A stretch of 64,000 bases of DNA from Paractinoplanes durhamensis. Its GTDB lineage: Bacteria; Actinomycetota; Actinomycetes; Mycobacteriales; Micromonosporaceae. Of the stretch, positions 42,554-51,346 are shown one piece after another (positions within the stretch are counted from its first letter, which is position 1; every line of letters starts with the position of its first letter). The DNA is taken from contig NZ_BOML01000040.1 in NCBI RefSeq assembly GCF_016862175.1, positions 62,001-126,000 of the forward strand, read 5' to 3'. Made by a program: the position numbers and the translations under genes. Below the pieces are notes generated by a model. The model ran no database searches. It worked only from the letters and a program-made list of their open reading frames with translations, and had not been told where the DNA came from.

Positions 42554-44146
42554 TCACCGCAGCCGGGGTGCCATCTGCGACAACTGACCAGCTGATGGGA
42601 CGAGGGGCGGCGGCACGAGCGGCAGGACCACGGTGAAGACGGTCTGGCCGGGAACGCTCTGCACGGAGACGTTGCCGCGGTGCGCGGTGACCACGGCGTG
42701 CACGATCGACAGGCCGAGGCCGGTGCTGCCGGCCGCCCGGGATCGGGAGCTGTCGCCGCGGGCGAACCGCTCGAAGATGTGCGGCTGGAGCTCGGGCGCG
42801 ATGCCGGGCCCGCCGTCGATGACGTGCAGGACGGCGGCATCGTGGCCGGCCCGCACCGCGACGGTGACGGTGGTGCCCTCCGGGGTGTGCGTGCGGGCGT
42901 TGGCCAGCAGGTTGGCGAGCACCTGGTGCAGCCGGGCGCCGTCACCGAGCACGGTGACCGGCTCCTCGGGCAGGTCGAGCTGCCAATAGTGCCGTGGCCC
43001 GGCGGCGTGCGCGTCGCTGATCGCGTCGACGACCAGCATGGTCAGGTCGACCGGGTCGTGGGCGAGCGGCCGGCCGGCGTCGAGGCGGGCGAGCAGCAGC
43101 AGGTCCTCGACGAGCCCGGTCATCCGCTTGGCCTCGGACTCGACTCGGCTGAGCACGTGCGCGATCTCCTCGGAGATCGGGGCCCGGCTGCGGCGGCTCA
43201 GCTCGGCGTAGCCACGGATGGCGGCGAGCGGGGTGCGCAGCTCGTGGCTGGCGTCGGCGACGAACTGCCGGACCTGCATCTCGCTGGCGTGCCGGGCTTC
43301 GAGGGCGTTGCCGACGTGGTCGAGGAGCTGGTTGAGGGCCGCGCCGACCTGGCCGACCTCGGTGCGCGGGTCGGTGTCGCCGTCCGGCACCCGCTGGGCG
43401 AGCTGGACCGCGCCGCGGTCGAGCCGCAGCTCGGAGACGCGGGTGGCGGTGGACGCGACCCGGCGCAGCGGCCGCAGCGTGGCGCGGACGATCAGCGCCC
43501 CGGCCCAGCCGGCGATGGCGAGCGCGATGAGCAGGGCACCGCCGATGACGAGGGCAACCCGCAGCAGCGTGCTGTTGTTGTTCTTGAGGGACAGCGCGAT
43601 CACCCGGATGGTGCCGTTGTCGGTGTCGTCGGCGATCACCCGGTACGAGCCGTACCCCTCGATGTCGATGTCGTGCGCAGTGCCGTCGGCCTTGAGAGCG
43701 AGCAGCTGACTTTCCGCCGCGGTGGTCAGCGGGGTGTAGCCGGTGTCGTAGCTGCCGTCGGTCTTCGGGCTGACAATGCCGCTGTTGTCGTCGACGGTGT
43801 TGGTGCTGGGGTCGTAGACGATCGAGATCGAGCCGATCTCCGAGCCGATGAACGGGCGGCTCGTGTCGAACCCGCTCGGCGGCTTGAACCCGCCGTTGGA
43901 ACCCTGGGGCTGGTTGCCGCCGCCGTTGGGCCGAGCGGGGTGCATCGCCGTGGCGAGGCGGGCGTCGATCTGGTCGTACAGCTGCTTGCGCAGGAAGATC
44001 TCGGCGGTGCCGCCGACCGCGATGCCGAGCGTGGTGAGCAGGACGACGATGATCGCCACGATGCGGGTACGCAGCGACCAGCCCGCCGGCCGGCGCCAGC
44101 GGGCAGGACGAGCGGGACGGATCTCAGTCCGCCGGCTTGAGGACAT
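42554..44146 (-). CDS. HAMP-containing sensor histidine kinase
   Basis: 530 residues. A basic cytoplasmic N-terminus, a membrane segment (about 26-48), an extracytoplasmic sensor region of about 140 residues with a Gly/Asn/Pro-rich part, a second membrane segment (about 195-217), HAMP, HisKA (ASHELRTPLAAIRGYAEL) and HATPase_c (NLLANARTHTPEG, DGGPGIAP, STGLGLSIVHAV). All boxes are intact. It overlaps the end of the response regulator gene by 23 bp and is its partner. The pair resembles the TcrY/TcrX and TrcS/TrcR type of actinobacterial systems, but the signal is unknown. Confidence 0.94.
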   Translation of the reverse strand: MSSSRRTEIRPARPARWRRPAGWSLRTRIVAIIVVLLTTLGIAVGGTAEIFLRKQLYDQIDARLATAMHPARPNGGGNQPQGSNGGFKPPSGFDTSRPFIGSEIGSISIVYDPSTNTVDDNSGIVSPKTDGSYDTGYTPLTTAAESQLLALKADGTAHDIDIEGYGSYRVIADDTDNGTIRVIALSLKNNNSTLLRVALVIGGALLIALAIAGWAGALIVRATLRPLRRVASTATRVSELRLDRGAVQLAQRVPDGDTDPRTEVGQVGAALNQLLDHVGNALEARHASEMQVRQFVADASHELRTPLAAIRGYAELSRRSRAPISEEIAHVLSRVESEAKRMTGLVEDLLLLARLDAGRPLAHDPVDLTMLVVDAISDAHAAGPRHYWQLDLPEEPVTVLGDGARLHQVLANLLANARTHTPEGTTVTVAVRAGHDAAVLHVIDGGPGIAPELQPHIFERFARGDSSRSRAAGSTGLGLSIVHAVVTAHRGNVSVQSVPGQTVFTVVLPLVPPPLVPSAGQLSQMAPRLR

Positions 44147-44855
44147 ACCCAGCCCCGCGCATCGTGTGGATCATCGGCGCCCGGCCCGCGTCGATCTTCT
44201 TACGAAGGTACGAGATGTAGAGCTCGACCACGTTGGCCTGGCCACCGAAGTCGTAGTTCCACACCCGGTCCAGGATCTGGCTCTTGCTCAGTACCCGGCG
44301 CGGGTTGCGCATGAGGTAGCGCAGCAGCTCGAACTCGGTCGCGGTGAGGGTGATCAGGTCGCCGCCCCGGCGGACCTCGTGGCTGTCCTCGTCGAGCGAC
44401 AGGTCGCCGACGATGAGCTGCGACTCCGTCCGCATCGGCGAGTGACCCATCCGGCGCATCAGGCCGCGCAGCCGGGCCACCACCTCTTCGAGGCTGAACG
44501 GCTTGGTGACGTAGTCGTCGCCGCCGGCGGTGAGGCCGGTGATCCGGTCCTCGACCGAGTCCTTCGCCGTCAGGAACAGCACCGGCACCTCGGGCGATTC
44601 GCCGCGCAGGCGGCGCAGCACCTCGAGCCCGTCGATGTCCGGGAGCATCATGTCGAGGACGACGGCATCCGGGCGGAAGTCACGGGCGGTGCGGACGGCG
44701 GTCTGGCCGTCGCCGGCACTCTTCACGTCCCAGCCCTCGTAACGCAGGGCCATCGAAAGCAGCTCGGCCAGTGTCGGCTCGTCGTCGACCACGAGGACTC
44801 GAACCGGGCCACCGTCGGGGCGGCGGAGCTCGGTGCCGGATTCTTGGTTCGCCAT
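44124..44855 (-). CDS. OmpR-type response regulator, TcrX/TrcR-like
   Basis: 243 residues from the ATG of MANQESG, seven bases after AGGGG; two ATGs at 44861 and 44942 are alternatives. The receiver domain has VVDDE near 22-26, the phospho-acceptor Asp68 in AVVLDMMLP and the lysine of YVTKPF. The winged helix ends in MIHTMRGAGYVLKPAD, and YDFGGQANVVELYISYLRKKID is the trademark of the TcrX/TrcR subgroup. It precedes and overlaps the kinase gene. Confidence 0.95.
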   Translation of the reverse strand: MANQESGTELRRPDGGPVRVLVVDDEPTLAELLSMALRYEGWDVKSAGDGQTAVRTARDFRPDAVVLDMMLPDIDGLEVLRRLRGESPEVPVLFLTAKDSVEDRITGLTAGGDDYVTKPFSLEEVVARLRGLMRRMGHSPMRTESQLIVGDLSLDEDSHEVRRGGDLITLTATEFELLRYLMRNPRRVLSKSQILDRVWNYDFGGQANVVELYISYLRKKIDAGRAPMIHTMRGAGYVLKPAD

Positions 44856-44991
44856 CGTCATGCCCCTACTGTCACGGGTCACGCTTTGCGTCGCCTTTCC
44901 AGTTCCTGTGTAGCACCTGTGACCCGCACGCACAGGAAGCACAAATTATTCGCACAGCCGTGTGACACCGTACGCCCCGATCGTGGTGGTT

Positions 44992-45240
44992 ATGACGCAG
45001 ACGATGAAGCACCAGATGCTCGGTTGGAAGCGGCGCACCGGCCTCGCGGCCCTGGGTGCGGCGGTCGTGGTGGCGGCAGCCTTCGGCCCGCAGACGATCG
45101 CGACGACGCGGCTCGGCGCGGCCAGTGAGGTGTCCGGCTACGCGACCGTCACCGCCGCCGACACGATCACCAGCTACGCCGTGCTGGCCGACGTGGCGGC
45201 CGGCCGTGGGCGCGTGTCGAAAACGCTCGAAAGCGTATAA
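44992..45240 (+). CDS. small hypothetical protein with N-terminal hydrophobic segment
   Basis: 82 residues from an ATG with GGTGG upstream. Residues about 15-36 are hydrophobic (a signal anchor or signal peptide), and the remainder is Ala/Thr/Val-rich. I recognise no family. It is divergent from the response regulator at 44124 and could be one of its targets (inference). Confidence 0.5.
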   Translation: MTQTMKHQMLGWKRRTGLAALGAAVVVAAAFGPQTIATTRLGAASEVSGYATVTAADTITSYAVLADVAAGRGRVSKTLESV

Positions 45241-45258
45241 AACGCCCATAATGGTTGC

Positions 45259-45624
45259 ATGAGGATCTTGCGTCGGGTATTGGCGATCTTGGCCGTAGTC
45301 GCGACGCTCTTCCTGGTGGGGCCACCTTCGGAGGCGAGCGCGGACGAGTGTTCCGGCGATTGCCCGGCCAAGCTCGTCCAGGTCGGGCTGAAGGGGCGCG
45401 TGGTGCAGCTCGTCGCCGACGGGGACGGCACCTGTGCGCTGACCGACGCGGGCGAGGTCTACTGCTGGGGAGCCGACTACCCGGACGGGTCCCGCCCGGG
45501 ACGCAACCCGCTGCTGCTGGTCGTGGCGGGCGCGCTGCTGGTCGCGGGCGGTGCGGCGTTGATGCTGATCAGTCGTTCGTCACCGCGAGAGCCGCATCCC
45601 GGAACTGCTCCGCCCCCTGCTTGA
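45259..45624 (+). CDS. small membrane protein with a single RCC1-like motif
   Basis: 121 residues: signal peptide (about 1-28, ending EASADE), an extracytoplasmic part of about 55 residues, and a C-terminal membrane helix (about 85-104). The sequence GTCALTDAGEVYCWGADYP matches one blade of the RCC1/BNR-like repeat, where seven are normally needed for a propeller. Two cysteine pairs (CSGDC and C..C in the motif) could form disulfides. Its last 56 bp overlap the convergent gene that ends at 45569. It is 18 bp behind the preceding small gene and probably co-transcribed. Confidence 0.6.
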   Translation: MRILRRVLAILAVVATLFLVGPPSEASADECSGDCPAKLVQVGLKGRVVQLVADGDGTCALTDAGEVYCWGADYPDGSRPGRNPLLLVVAGALLVAGGAALMLISRSSPREPHPGTAPPPA

Positions 45625-47779
45625 TCCGCTCGGTGGCGACCGGCCAGTTCCAGTCGTCCCAGGTCACCTGACCGAGTGACTGGTCGGTGCCGGAGGCCGA
45701 CAGGGTGACGCTTACCCCGGTGCTGCGCTGGGTGGTGAGCTTGCCGTCCTTCGGCACGCCGACCGCGTGCGCCGACGGGTCGGCGAAGGCCATCATCGCC
45801 CACGGCACCCGTATGGTCAGGTCGTCGCCGTCGACGTGCCACAGCGCCCGGCTGTCCGTGCTGTCGCCGTAGTGCAGGAGACCGGCGTTCTGCATCTCGA
45901 TCGGCACCTTCTGCGCCCGGTTCACCAGCAACTCGTACGGCCGCCAGCCGTCCGGGGCCGGCCCGCGCGCCGAGTCCGGGATGTCGCCGTCCAGCTGCAA
46001 TGGGTCCAACTGCTTACGGACGTACGCCTGCCCGGTGTGCCCGACCAGGTTGAGCGCGAAGATCGCGTCCGGCCGCCGATCCGCGCTCCCGGCCATCGGC
46101 GTACCGGTCAGCCCGGCCAGTGAGTCGAAGCCGATCATCAGCGATCCCGGCGGCGAGTCACCCAGCCGGATCGAGAGATGCAGGTACGACTCGTCGGCGC
46201 GCGCGGTGACCCGCCGGCCCGGCCAGCCGCCGTCCGCGTCGACAAGCGTCTGGGAGTCCTCGCCGGTGACCCCGGCCGCATCCATCGCCAGCAGCCCGAA
46301 CCCCTGCTCGTTGGTGAGCGGGTCGTGCCAGAGCTGGCGCCGGTTGGGGACCTGATGGGTGACCGTGTTCCAGGTGTAGCGGAACCACTCGTCGGCCCAC
46401 TCGAACACGAACCCGCCGGCCATCCCGATCGCCCGCATGTCCCGCAGCAGCCCGGCGGTCATCCGGGTGGCCTCGACCTCGCTGTGATCGCCCTGGTCAC
46501 GTTCGAGCGGACCGTTGTGCGCCGACCCGATCGACGACGGCACCCCGAACTCGGTGATCATCGTCGGCATCCCGGCATGGTGTTTGCGCAGCGCCGCGAG
46601 GTAGGAGACGTAGGGATCACCCTGCGCTTGCAGCGCCGGCTCATACCGCAAAAAATCCGGATAGTACGGGTACGCGTGGTAGCTCGCGAACGTTCCGGCC
46701 GGCCACTCGTCGGTGGGTCGTACGTGGTTGGCGTCCAGCTGAAGCTGATCCTCCTGGCGCAGCGGCTCCTCGGGGTGCCGCAGCGGGTCGGTGGTGGCCC
46801 AGTTGACGAACGCGATCGGCTGGCTCACCTTCTCCGCGGCCACGTAGCCGGCCAGGTCGTTCATCCGGTTCGCCAGCCACCGCTCGGTCGGCGTCGCGTC
46901 CGACGCACTGCGGAAGTACTTTCCGGTCACCGCCTTCGCGTCGGCGTTCTTGCGATCGGTGGCGGTCGCGGCGGCCGGGTCGAGCTCCGACCCGATGATC
47001 CAGCCGGCCAGCCAGGGCGTGATGTCCGCGGTCCACTCGCCGCCGACCCGCCCCGGCAGCGTGGTGCGGTTCAGCTGCCCGGACACCGCTTGCGCGGCGT
47101 CCTTCAATTCCCGCCGGAAGGCGTCGGTGACCTGCGCGTCGTAGAGATTGCCCTTCTTGATGTACGCGTCCCCGACGAGCGAGACGCCCTGCATCACATA
47201 GAGCGGCCGATCCGGGTTCGCCTGGTTGTAGGCGGCCAGCTGCTGGTAGAACGCCGGCGGGTGGATGTCGTAGATCCGCACCACCCGGATCCCCAGCCAG
47301 GTCATCGCCGCGAACCAGGCCCGGTACTGCGCCGCCGAGATCGACACGTCGGCCGGCACGTGCCCGGGCGTGGTGTTGCCGAGATCCACCCCGGGCAGGA
47401 AGGTGCGCGGCCCGGCCGCCGTGTGCAGCACGAACTGCTGCCCGTCGGTGCTGGCCACCATGTTCAGGCCGTTCGCGTCGATCGGCGCCGGCCGCCACGG
47501 GGTGCCGGTCGGCGGGGACGGTATGTCCCGCATCCCGGCGATCAGCAGCGCCGGCGACCGTAGTGCCGGCGACGAGGTGGCGCCCGACAGCGTCAGGCAC
47601 AGTGCGAAGGCGAGCACCGTGAAGGCGGTCGCCCGGGCACGCCCGAATCGTGGACGGGCCGGCACGGACACGACATGGCTCGGAAAGTCCCCCACGCAGG
47701 CATTGTCTGACGACAAAGTTGCCGTATGCGGTGAATTGTCGGGAAGCTTGAGAGGCCGGAACACTCGCCGTTGGCTCAT
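45569..47779 (-). CDS. exported TIM-barrel protein, putative glycoside hydrolase
   Basis: 736 residues as given; the hydrophobic export segment begins near residue 48 (ARATAFTVLAFALCLTLSG), so a GTG at 47671 (700 residues) may be the true start. Residues about 80-450 look like a (beta/alpha)8 barrel: a WFAAMTWLGIRVVRIYDIH strand, IGSELDP where an acid/base Glu would lie, ASYHAYPYYPDF, and MITEFGVPSS as a plausible nucleophile strand (as in clan GH-A). A beta-sandwich-like C-terminal part of about 270 residues follows. I cannot assign a family, and hydrolase activity is an inference from the two Glu motifs. Confidence 0.7.
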   Translation of the reverse strand: MSQRRVFRPLKLPDNSPHTATLSSDNACVGDFPSHVVSVPARPRFGRARATAFTVLAFALCLTLSGATSSPALRSPALLIAGMRDIPSPPTGTPWRPAPIDANGLNMVASTDGQQFVLHTAAGPRTFLPGVDLGNTTPGHVPADVSISAAQYRAWFAAMTWLGIRVVRIYDIHPPAFYQQLAAYNQANPDRPLYVMQGVSLVGDAYIKKGNLYDAQVTDAFRRELKDAAQAVSGQLNRTTLPGRVGGEWTADITPWLAGWIIGSELDPAAATATDRKNADAKAVTGKYFRSASDATPTERWLANRMNDLAGYVAAEKVSQPIAFVNWATTDPLRHPEEPLRQEDQLQLDANHVRPTDEWPAGTFASYHAYPYYPDFLRYEPALQAQGDPYVSYLAALRKHHAGMPTMITEFGVPSSIGSAHNGPLERDQGDHSEVEATRMTAGLLRDMRAIGMAGGFVFEWADEWFRYTWNTVTHQVPNRRQLWHDPLTNEQGFGLLAMDAAGVTGEDSQTLVDADGGWPGRRVTARADESYLHLSIRLGDSPPGSLMIGFDSLAGLTGTPMAGSADRRPDAIFALNLVGHTGQAYVRKQLDPLQLDGDIPDSARGPAPDGWRPYELLVNRAQKVPIEMQNAGLLHYGDSTDSRALWHVDGDDLTIRVPWAMMAFADPSAHAVGVPKDGKLTTQRSTGVSVTLSASGTDQSLGQVTWDDWNWPVATERIKQGAEQFRDAALAVTND

Positions 47780-47835
47780 GGTTGTGCCAGCGTTGATGTC
47801 TGTCGGCGGCGCGAGGTTGTTGGGGGAGCGTGTTC

Positions 47836-48207
47836 GTGGATCTACTCGAGGAGTACCGCAGAGCTACCTTTTTCTTCGAGTCCGGCGATCCGCTCGGCGC
47901 CGCCAAGCTGCTCGAGCCGATCGTCGAGGCCGAGCCGCACAACTCCGCGGTCCGCCAGCTGCTGGCCCGGGCGTATTTCAACTCGGCCCAGTTGAAGCGG
48001 GCGGAAGCCCAGCTCCGGGCGTTGGTCGAGCATGATCCGTCGGATCACTACGCGCACCACGTGCTCGGCCGGACCCTGGAACGGGACGGCCGCTTTCGTG
48101 AGGCCCTCCCGCACCTGCGGTTGGCCGTGGCGATGAAGCAGCACGCCGACTACGAGGACGCGGTGCGCCGGGTCGAGGAATGGCTAGGCAAGTCCGCCCA
48201 CGAATAG
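47836..48207 (+). CDS. tetratricopeptide repeat protein
   Basis: 123 residues from the GTG of VDLLEEY, which has GGGGGAG about eight bases upstream; the GTG at 47830 is too close to it. Three TPR units are visible (FFESGDPLGAAKLLEPIVEA; AVRQLLARAYFNSAQLKRAE; YAHHVLGRTLERDGRFREAL). It has no signal sequence, so it is a cytoplasmic protein-protein adaptor. The Smr-domain gene follows 9 bp later. Confidence 0.9.
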   Translation: MDLLEEYRRATFFFESGDPLGAAKLLEPIVEAEPHNSAVRQLLARAYFNSAQLKRAEAQLRALVEHDPSDHYAHHVLGRTLERDGRFREALPHLRLAVAMKQHADYEDAVRRVEEWLGKSAHE

Positions 48208-48216
48208 GATCTTGAC

Positions 48217-48501
48217 GTGAAGCTCAAGCTCGACCTGCACGACATCTTCAACAAAGGCACCGAGATCGACCGTGCCCTGCGCGGGATCATCGACGAGGCC
48301 ATCGAGAAGAAGGCCGCGATGATCGAGATCATCCCGGGCAAGGGCAGCGGCGCGCTGAAGAAGAAGGTGCTGCGCTTCCTCGACCAGCGCGACATCAAGC
48401 AGCTCTACCACCGGGTGGAGAAGGACGGCGACAACTGGGGCCGCCTCTTCGTGCACTTCCGCCACGACGCCCCCACCGGGCGCCGCGGCCGCGGGCGCTG
48501 A
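48217..48501 (+). CDS. stand-alone Smr-domain protein
   Basis: 94 residues from a GTG. It is a minimal Smr (small MutS-related) domain: LKLDLHDIFNKG at the start (the LDLH motif), and IEIIPGKGSGALKKKVLRFL, where the usual H/TGxG loop reads PGKG. Smr domains have nuclease or nucleic-acid-binding activity; recent work on SmrB-type proteins links some to collided ribosomes. Whether this one cleaves is uncertain. It is probably co-transcribed with the TPR gene. Confidence 0.88.
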   Translation: MKLKLDLHDIFNKGTEIDRALRGIIDEAIEKKAAMIEIIPGKGSGALKKKVLRFLDQRDIKQLYHRVEKDGDNWGRLFVHFRHDAPTGRRGRGR

Positions 48502-48505
48502 CCTC

Positions 48506-50866
48506 TTACCGCTCGTAGGTGGCGGCCACCGCCAGCAGTTCGCTGCTGTGCGAGCCGACGATGCCGACGCCGGACGGGCGCGCCTGGAAACCGGGCAGCG
48601 TGGTCAGCCCGTCGCTGCCGTCCATCGCCCGAAACTTGACCTTGCCGGCGGTCTGCACGGTCAGCGTGACCTCGACGCCCGCGGCCGGCGGCCCGTGGAA
48701 GACGAAGCCGAAGCCCCAGGGGCCGTCCGTCGCCTTCTCGACGGTCAGCTCGCGGCCGCCGATCGTGGCCGCGGTGACCCCGATCCCGGCCGCGACGTGC
48801 AGGGTGGTGAACCGAACCGGCCGCTGCGGCTGCAGCAGCAGCTTCATGACCCGGCTGTCCCCGGACCGGGTGTCGGACAGCAGCGTGAGTTTCGGCGCCG
48901 GCAGCGTGGCCGCCTGGGCCTTGCCGGTGCGCATCTCCTCCGGCCCGAACGCGGGCAGCGTCGCGTCGACCGTGTGCGGGTCGCCGGCGACGTACCGCGA
49001 CGTCCACTTCTGCACCACCGGCTCGTCGCTGAGCCACTGCGCGGTGCCGTTGTCGGCGTCGAGGGCATACATCAGGTGGGTGGGCGTCGGGTGCTCGGCG
49101 TCGAACCGGTCGACGCTCAGCCCGACCACCGTGCAGACCACGACGGCGAGCAGCGCGGCGAGCGTGGGTAGCGCGCCCCGGCGGCGAGCGCGTAACGCCT
49201 CCAGTCCCTGCTGGTTCTCGGCCCGCGGGTGGATCAGGTCGAGGACCGGGAGCAGTGCCAGGCCGAGGAGCACCGCGAGGAACGCGCCGGTGGCGCCGAG
49301 CTTGAGGCCGAGCGCCGGGAACAGCATGATCACCGTGGGCAGCAGGATGATCACGGCGACCGCGCCGCCGAGGGTCACCGCGAGCACCGGCCACCAGCCG
49401 CGGGTCAGGACGGCCACGATGCCGGCGATCGCGCCGGCCAGCGCGGGCAGGGCGGCCAGGTAGGAGCCGCCGGGCGTGGCCGCGGCCAGCACCACGCCGA
49501 GGACGGCCAGCCAGCCCAGGCCGGCGACGGCGAGCGTGGCCGGGCCGGTCTTGCGGCGCAGCCAGACGAACCAGGCCAGCACGACCAGCGCGGCGATCGC
49601 GCCGATGGCCAGCCGGTACCACCCCGGGCGATACGGGTCGATGGGCATCTCCGCGTACCCCGGGCGGATCAGCTTGAGCAGCGCCCAGTAAAGCTGGGCC
49701 AGCACCGGCGCCGCGATGATCGGCACCAGGGTCAGGGCGCCCGCCTTGACCAACCGCTTGCCGTCGGTCAGGCCACGCCGCCGGGCCAGCCAGCCGAGTG
49801 CGATCACCGCGAGCAGGGCCAGCACCGCCAGCGGCCAGACCAGCTCGCCGGGGTAGCGGACGAGCAGGCCGGGCGCCGGGAAGTAGGTCGCGTCGTCGCC
49901 GCTCTTCAGGGCGGACAGGTCCTGCGCGCCGAGCACACGGGTGACGGCCAGGGCATTGTCGCCGTGGTGTTGCAGGCTGTCGATGTCCATTGCGGACGGT
50001 ACGTCGGTCGGCGCGTGATAGACGGCGGCGCCGTCGATGTAGGCCGAGTTGAGCCCGGTGAAGCCGGCCTCGCGGAACGCGGTGAAATCGGTGTCGTTCG
50101 GCAGCAGGCGGTAGATCTCGACGCCGAACGACGTACCGACCGGCTTGGGCGCCCCGCCGTAGATGTCGACCAGGCGGCGGTTGTTCGCCGCGGTCTCGAA
50201 CATGATCGCCGGTCCGCTGCTGCCGCGCGCCTCGAGGTTGAGCACGACGCCGCCATCTTTGGCGAGCGGATTCTGGTCGACGAACGCCTTGGCGCCGCAG
50301 AGGCAGGCCTCCTCGGCGTCGGTGAGCACCAGCACCACGTCGTTGCGCAGGCGGGCGCCGCTGGTCAGGGCCCTCGCGGTCTCCAGGATCGCGGCGGTGC
50401 CGGCCCCGTCGTCGTTGGCGCCCGGCCCGACCTGCACCGAGTCGTAGTGGGCGACCAGGAAGATCCGGCCGGTGGAGGCGGTGCCCGGGATGGTGGCGAC
50501 CACGTTGCGTACGTGCGCGAAGCCGGCACCCCCGGCGCTGGACGAGAGCTTCGCTCCCTGGACCGACACGGTGTCCTGCACCTCGGGCGTCAGCCCGAGC
50601 CCGCGCAGCGTGGTGAGCAGCTGCTCGCGCACCCGGTCCTGCGCCGCGCTGCCGACCGGGTGCGGCTCGGTCGCGATCGCCTCGACCTGCGCGAACGCGC
50701 GAGCCGCGCTGAATTCGGCAGCCGGCACGGAGGTGTCGCGGGCGGCCGGCGGCTGCACCGACCAGACCGCGGCGGCACCGATCGCCACCAGGGCGGCGAC
50801 GGCGGAAAGCGCGGCGGGCAGCCGTCTGGCGGGGGCGGCGAGGGCGGGGGCACTCATGGGTGACAT
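48506..50866 (-). CDS. membrane-anchored M28 metallopeptidase
   Basis: 786 residues. An N-terminal membrane segment (about 15-35) is followed by an M28 aminopeptidase domain (about 55-310) with the full two-zinc set: VAHYDSV (His), GANDDGAG (bridging Asp), DAEEACLCGAKAF (catalytic and metal Glu), LEARGSSGP (Glu/Asp) and VYHAPTDVP (His). Eight or nine membrane helices follow (about 335-590), then an extracytoplasmic beta-rich domain. This is the layout of ERMP1/Fxna-like peptidases. It probably cleaves peptides at the outer face of the membrane. Two start codons (50866 and 50857) are equivalent. Confidence 0.94.
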   Translation of the reverse strand: MSPMSAPALAAPARRLPAALSAVAALVAIGAAAVWSVQPPAARDTSVPAAEFSAARAFAQVEAIATEPHPVGSAAQDRVREQLLTTLRGLGLTPEVQDTVSVQGAKLSSSAGGAGFAHVRNVVATIPGTASTGRIFLVAHYDSVQVGPGANDDGAGTAAILETARALTSGARLRNDVVLVLTDAEEACLCGAKAFVDQNPLAKDGGVVLNLEARGSSGPAIMFETAANNRRLVDIYGGAPKPVGTSFGVEIYRLLPNDTDFTAFREAGFTGLNSAYIDGAAVYHAPTDVPSAMDIDSLQHHGDNALAVTRVLGAQDLSALKSGDDATYFPAPGLLVRYPGELVWPLAVLALLAVIALGWLARRRGLTDGKRLVKAGALTLVPIIAAPVLAQLYWALLKLIRPGYAEMPIDPYRPGWYRLAIGAIAALVVLAWFVWLRRKTGPATLAVAGLGWLAVLGVVLAAATPGGSYLAALPALAGAIAGIVAVLTRGWWPVLAVTLGGAVAVIILLPTVIMLFPALGLKLGATGAFLAVLLGLALLPVLDLIHPRAENQQGLEALRARRRGALPTLAALLAVVVCTVVGLSVDRFDAEHPTPTHLMYALDADNGTAQWLSDEPVVQKWTSRYVAGDPHTVDATLPAFGPEEMRTGKAQAATLPAPKLTLLSDTRSGDSRVMKLLLQPQRPVRFTTLHVAAGIGVTAATIGGRELTVEKATDGPWGFGFVFHGPPAAGVEVTLTVQTAGKVKFRAMDGSDGLTTLPGFQARPSGVGIVGSHSSELLAVAATYER

Positions 50867-50932
50867 CTAAGCGGGTAGCTATGACACCGGGTAGCCCAAA
50901 GATCGTTTCCGGCGTGGCCTAGCGTTGTCGAG

Positions 50933-51268
50933 GTGAGTGCACCGATCGACCCGGCCGCCGTCGTCGCGGAGTTCATCGACGCGGTTGCCCCATATGACCC
51001 GAATCCGGAGGCCGACCCGGTCGCCGTCGTCGGTGTGCGTACCGCCTTCGGCCAGGACGTCTTCCCGATGAGCGACCACGTCATCCGCGCACTGTGCAAG
51101 GCCCTGGCCTCCTACCGGGACCCCGATGACCGCGGCACCTGCAACGGGTGCGGCAGCCGCCGGATCGACGAGAACCTGCATTGTCAGGATTGCGGGCGAT
51201 TGCACGGCATCCTCGGACAGGTGATCGTCGACCACGCCCGGCGCGTGGCCGCCGAGGATCACACTTGA
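50933..51268 (+). CDS. small protein with a zinc-ribbon-like C4 motif
   Basis: 111 residues from a GTG. The N-terminal 70 residues are of unknown fold; then come TCNGCGSR and LHCQDCGRLHG, a CxxC-x13-CxxC arrangement typical of a zinc ribbon. Function unknown. It lies between the M28 gene (divergent) and the receiver-phosphatase operon, 78 bp upstream of the latter in the same direction. Confidence 0.7.
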   Translation: MSAPIDPAAVVAEFIDAVAPYDPNPEADPVAVVGVRTAFGQDVFPMSDHVIRALCKALASYRDPDDRGTCNGCGSRRIDENLHCQDCGRLHGILGQVIVDHARRVAAEDHT

Positions 51269-51346
51269 GATCCGCAGAGTTGTGCGCCGGACGCCAGTGG
51301 TCCACGATTCTCGAGTCAGGTTCGGTGAAGCGAGTGGGGTATCGAC

